Below, piece after piece: positions 5,910 to 7,005 of a stretch of DNA of 7,005 bases (within the stretch, counting starts at the first letter, position 1; each line of letters opens with the position of its first letter). Below the pieces are notes generated by a model, which searched no databases, was not told the DNA's origin, and saw nothing but the letters and a program-made list of their open reading frames with translations. The position numbers were made by a program, and so were the translations under genes. The DNA comes from Silvimonas sp. (GTDB lineage Bacteria > Pseudomonadota > Gammaproteobacteria > Burkholderiales > Chitinibacteraceae): NCBI GenBank assembly GCA_030151005.1, contig JASLES010000128.1, positions 1 to 7,005 on the forward strand. The letters run 5' to 3'.

Positions 5910-7005
5910 ATGAAAACAAGACTGAAGTTGTTGCCACTCGGCTCTGTACTGGCTTCCGCTCTGTGTGCGGCGGCTTATGATCCCAGCGACTCGATCAGCA
6001 CCTACGCCCAGCTGGGCTACCTCTATGACAGCAACGTATTCAGGCTGAGTGACTCGCAAGACACTGAGACCGCACTGGGCAAGGACCATCGCGGTGACTC
6101 CATCATCACGCCGCAAGTGGGTGGGCATATCGACGCCACCCTGTCGCGCCAGGTATTTTCTGTCGACGCCAATGTTTACGCGCCGCGCTATATGTCGTTC
6201 AGCCAGCTTGATTACGTTGGCTGGAACAATAGTCTGGGTTGGCACGGTGACATTGGTCACAGCTGGTTTGGCTCGGCCACATTTAATGACCAGAAGGTGG
6301 TCTCTGATTTCGGCGACATTTTGCTGAACCAGGAAGACCTGATGCGCACGCTCACCGGCAGTGCACAGGCCGGTTACCGCATTAATAGCAGTGTGGCCGT
6401 GGTCGTCGATGCCAGCCGTGCCAAGGTGCGCCACAGCCAGGAAACCATTCTGGATCTGTACAACGATCAGTACGGCGCCAAATTGCAATACACCACAGAT
6501 CGGGGCGGTGTGTTCTCGCTGGGTGAAACCTATCAGAAGGTGGATTACGACAGCCAGACCTTCAATGGCTTTACGGTGAACCAGGACTATACGCAGCGTG
6601 TGACGCAGTTAACTGCTTTCTACCCGTTTGATCCCAGGTTTGATATTGCGGGCGGTTATGGTCTGGTGAAAATCCATACCGATACGGCAGATCAGAATGA
6701 CTGGCAGGCCAATGCCACTTTGAACTGGCATGTCACCGACCGGACCAAGTTTTCCCTCGGCTATTCACATGCGCTCAACTCGCCGGGTAGCACCTACGGT
6801 GAGTCGATTCGTTCTCACTATCAGCTGGGTGGTGAGTGGAAGGTCACAGACAAAATTGTGACCAATGCATCACTGGCTTACGACAAATATGACTATCCAG
6901 CTTCGTTGAACGTTGCGGAGTACAACGACAACGTCAAAACAGCCAATCTCGGGGTTAGCTGGAAACCCCGCTCTTCTCTTGAAACTTCGGTCTACGCCAC
7001 CTGGG
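5910..7005 (+). CDS. epsL: EpsL-family outer-membrane beta-barrel protein (3' end beyond window)
   Basis: An open frame of 365 codons that continues past the window edge. ATG at 5910 has a good ribosome site, AGGAG (5898-5902), 7 nt upstream. The N-terminus MKTRLKLLPLGSVLASALCAAA is a Sec signal peptide, probably cut after Ala22. The mature part starts with a short strand ending in LGYLYDSNVFRLSD, the hallmark opening of the EpsL family of exopolysaccharide-operon proteins (methanolan locus of Methylobacillus), related to other polysaccharide-locus barrels. The rest alternates polar and aromatic residues with many Tyr/Trp (for example YVGWNNSLGWHGDIGHSWFG), as in transmembrane beta strands. 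A role in export or surface attachment of exopolysaccharide is inferred from the family. It is preceded by a 391-bp regulatory gap and so probably starts its own transcript. Confidence 0.8.
   Translation, partial: MKTRLKLLPLGSVLASALCAAAYDPSDSISTYAQLGYLYDSNVFRLSDSQDTETALGKDHRGDSIITPQVGGHIDATLSRQVFSVDANVYAPRYMSFSQLDYVGWNNSLGWHGDIGHSWFGSATFNDQKVVSDFGDILLNQEDLMRTLTGSAQAGYRINSSVAVVVDASRAKVRHSQETILDLYNDQYGAKLQYTTDRGGVFSLGETYQKVDYDSQTFNGFTVNQDYTQRVTQLTAFYPFDPRFDIAGGYGLVKIHTDTADQNDWQANATLNWHVTDRTKFSLGYSHALNSPGSTYGESIRSHYQLGGEWKVTDKIVTNASLAYDKYDYPASLNVAEYNDNVKTANLGVSWKPRSSLETSVYATW

Noticed and set aside
5910..5980. Lipoprotein signal for the EpsL-like protein (Cys19)
   Set aside because: The residues before Cys19 are S-A-L, with Leu at -1 where Gly, Ala or Ser is needed. 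A Sec signal with cleavage near Ala22 fits better.
5730..6488. A 252-aa minus-strand frame covering the epsL promoter and 5' end
   Set aside because: It is the shadow of the epsL frame, which has a good ribosome site, a signal peptide and a family signature, and it runs through the structured leader.

Overview
The window reads as a piece of a betaproteobacterial chromosome. The evidence is a housekeeping sigma-70 of proteobacterial type, a tRNA-Ile(CAU) gene placed directly after rpoD and interrupted by a group I intron resembling the one known from Azoarcus tRNA-Ile(CAU), and the start of an exopolysaccharide locus with an EpsL-type outer-membrane protein of the kind described in Methylobacillus and other PEP-CTERM/exosortase betaproteobacteria. 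The genus cannot be fixed from the sequence. All convincing genes are on the + strand.

Layout. 1-85: rpoD leader with an extended -10 promoter. 86-2038: rpoD. 2013-2080: a promoter-like element overlapping the rpoD stop, then an intrinsic terminator. 2085-2433: tRNA-Ile(CAU), split by a 270-nt group I intron (2121-2390) inserted between U33 and C34, just before the anticodon. 2465-2500: strong terminator. 2676-4073: lipoprotein with a six-bladed NHL beta-propeller. 4135-4162: perfect 9-bp inverted repeat. 4223-5518: GT-B (family 4 type) glycosyltransferase. 5519-5909: long regulatory gap holding an 84-bp inverted-repeat element flanked by TGAC, an AT-rich promoter with a palindrome in its spacer, and a foldable leader RNA. 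5910-7005: N-terminal part of an EpsL-family beta-barrel gene that runs off the window.

The left half (sigma factor, tRNA) is core housekeeping. The right half looks like the edge of an exopolysaccharide cluster: a cytoplasmic glycosyltransferase would build repeat units, and the EpsL-like barrel lies at the outer membrane, where export takes place. The link of the NHL lipoprotein to this cluster is positional only.

The most notable items are the tRNA intron, whose core helices and internal guide sequence can be read by eye and whose insertion site differs by three nucleotides from the one I recall for Azoarcus, and the structured leader in front of epsL, which matches no riboswitch class I can name. 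All RNA folds were built by hand and need covariance support.
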